Origin: Larix sibirica
Taxonomy: Eukaryota > Streptophyta > Pinopsida > Pinales > Pinaceae
DNA length: 16,886 nt
Reading direction: 5' to 3'
Assembly (NCBI GenBank): GCA_004151065.3
Contig: NWUY0304689992.1
Span: 1-16,886, forward strand
The notes beneath the pieces are model-generated. The model had not been told where the DNA came from and searched no databases. It saw nothing but the letters and a program-made list of their open reading frames with translations. A program made the position numbers and the translations under genes. Shown here piece by piece: positions 15,790-16,886 of this stretch (positions are counted from its first letter, which is position 1; each line of letters begins with the position of its first letter).

Positions 15790-16150
15790 CCCATTTTGGG
15801 AGCTCGATGGAGCATGATTAAAAAAATTAGCTGGAGAGCTCGGTTTGGGAGTTTGGTTGTAGCTCGTACTGGAAGCTCCGCAAAAAAACATGTTTTGAAA
15901 GCTCGGCTAGTCAGCTTGTCTTGGAAGCTCGGCTAGAGCTTGTGTGGGAATCTTGACAGAGAGTTCGTTTTGGAGGCTCAGCTGGAGAGCTTGCTTTGGA
16001 AGCTTGGATGAAACACGTTTTGGAATCTTGGTTGGAGAGATAACCTTGGAAGCTTGGATGAGATCTTGGTTTGGAAGCTCAGCTAGAGAGCTCGTGTTGG
16101 AAGCTCGGTTGAGTGCTTGCTTTGGAAGCTCGAGTGGGAGCTCACTTCGA
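15790..16150 (+). repeat. ~25-b minisatellite within the LTR (tggaagctcgg...)
   Basis: About a dozen degenerate copies of a 24-26-b unit built on tggaagctcggttgagagct, for example starting near 15870, 15922, 15997, 16046, 16072, 16097 and 16122. Neighbouring copies differ by several substitutions. Both strands stay open through much of it (leucine/serine/arginine-rich nonsense), a by-product of the periodicity. Confidence 0.8.
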
Positions 16151-16766
16151 GATATTTCCCTTGGAGCTTGCCTAAGGAGCATGCCTTGATGGTTTTTTGT
16201 TGGGATCTTACATTGGCAGGAGTTCGGTGCAAGGTGCAGAAGCTGTAGCAGGAAGTTCTATGTGTGGATCCGCAATTGGTAGGTCGTAACAACATTGACA
16301 GGCAGGGTTCATAGTGACAACAAGAGAGATACAATAGTTTTATGACGTGGCATAATTCAGGGGTTTCTACTTGACGATTTATCTAGTTGGGTGCTCCTTC
16401 GATTGGGTTGGCTTGCGGGCACCCTCCAATTGTTGTATTGTTGTAACCATTGGAACTCTTGTAAATTGCATTTGTTATATATTGAACTCTTGGCATGCCT
16501 ATTTGGGGTGCCACACATATACTTGTGTATCTTGTGTTTCTTATGAAATTGGCTAAGTATAGAATGTGTTAATTGTTGGATGTATAACATAAGAAATTTG
16601 GCTAAGCAAGAAATTGAACAAGACATAAGTGTGAAGGTTTCTGCAAGTAGGTGTAGTCTGTCGGAACACCTGTCAGGTTGTTCTCGCCCTCAACAAGGAT
16701 CTGAGCAGTGCCGCATAGGCTACCAAAAATGAAAAATTGTGTGGGCCTAGGTAGCTCTGTGACAGG

Positions 16767-16784
16767 TGGTATTGGAGCCACGTT
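16767..16784 (+). other. Primer-binding site, initiator tRNA-Met type
   Basis: TGGTATTGGAGCCACGTT agrees in 15 of 18 positions with the plant tRNA-iMet complement TGGTATCAGAGCCAGGTT, the most frequent PBS of plant LTR retrotransposons. It starts two bases after the LTR end. Confidence 0.75.
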
Positions 16785-16886
16785 CGATTATTAACATATG
16801 TGGAAGTGTCTCTTCACCACCAACACCCCTTTCATTGGATGTGCCAATGGATCCGCGTTGACGAGGACGTCAACATATTTAAGTGG
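16785..16886 (+). other. Start of a second retrotransposon internal region
   Basis: Sequence after the PBS up to the window end. It should be the 5' leader of an LTR element whose gag-pol would lie beyond the window. Nothing coding is recognisable in the ~100 b available. Confidence 0.5.

Larger units (their letters stand above)
15235..16764 (+). mobile_element. LTR of a Ty3/gypsy-like retrotransposon (~1530 b)
   Basis: It starts TGTAATGCCT after a polypurine tract and ends CTGTGACA two bases before a primer-binding site, so it has the TG...CA ends and a 3-b TGT/ACA inverted terminus. A TATAAA at 15611-15616 would begin transcription near 15640. A minisatellite occupies 15790-16150. Because both a PPT (left) and a PBS (right) border the same LTR, it serves as 3' LTR of the left element and 5' LTR of the right one. 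The superfamily is inferred from PPT, PBS and layout only; no pol sequence is in the window. No second LTR copy is present for comparison. Confidence 0.7.

Noticed and set aside
15245-16182. Several overlapping open frames on both strands
   Set aside because: They fall in the LTR and its 25-b minisatellite; repeat periodicity keeps frames open without coding.

Overview
The window looks like nuclear DNA of a land plant, and the transposon remains make a gymnosperm plausible. The evidence is one gene split by many short GT-AG introns, set among decayed plant-type LINEs, a hAT-type transposase relic and a Ty3/gypsy-like LTR element. The species cannot be named from the sequence, and there is no prokaryotic gene organisation.

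The only complete gene is a B3-type mitotic cyclin on the minus strand (start near 10016, stop at 5500-5502). It can be assembled from 15 coding exons, all with GT-AG borders and matching phases, into a protein of about 604 residues. The N-terminal half carries a destruction box (RRVLSDIGN), three tandem copies of one exon sequence and four degenerate 19-residue repeats. The C-terminal half is a two-fold cyclin box. A full match to the plant mitosis-specific activator (MSA) consensus lies about 235 b upstream of the start, with a second AACGG core about 310 b upstream, so G2/M control by MYB3R factors is likely.

Left flank (1-5500). A single minus-strand exon resembling importin-11/SAD2 lies at 96-193; any further exons would be outside the window or unrecognised. 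Then come a LINE reverse-transcriptase relic (about 478-980), a hAT-type DUF659 relic (1911-2224), a weak short repeat (2679-2790) and a tandem array (3069-5275). The array has two copies of a ~725-b unit, followed by three copies of its 448-b right-hand part, the middle one with a ~272-b internal deletion.

Right flank (10440-16886). An AT-rich stretch is followed by a 5'-truncated LINE (about 10719-13528) bounded by an 18-b target-site duplication and holding RT, zf-RVT and RNase H remains. An opposite-strand LINE RNase H tail follows (13611-14059). The rest is LTR-retrotransposon DNA: a decayed coiled-coil-like reading frame (14059-14682), a polypurine tract, a complete ~1530-b LTR containing a minisatellite, and a tRNA-iMet-type primer-binding site leading into a second internal region. 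An LTR with a PPT on its left and a PBS on its right suggests two elements sharing one LTR.

The most noteworthy signal is the exon triplication inside the cyclin's degron-bearing N-terminus.
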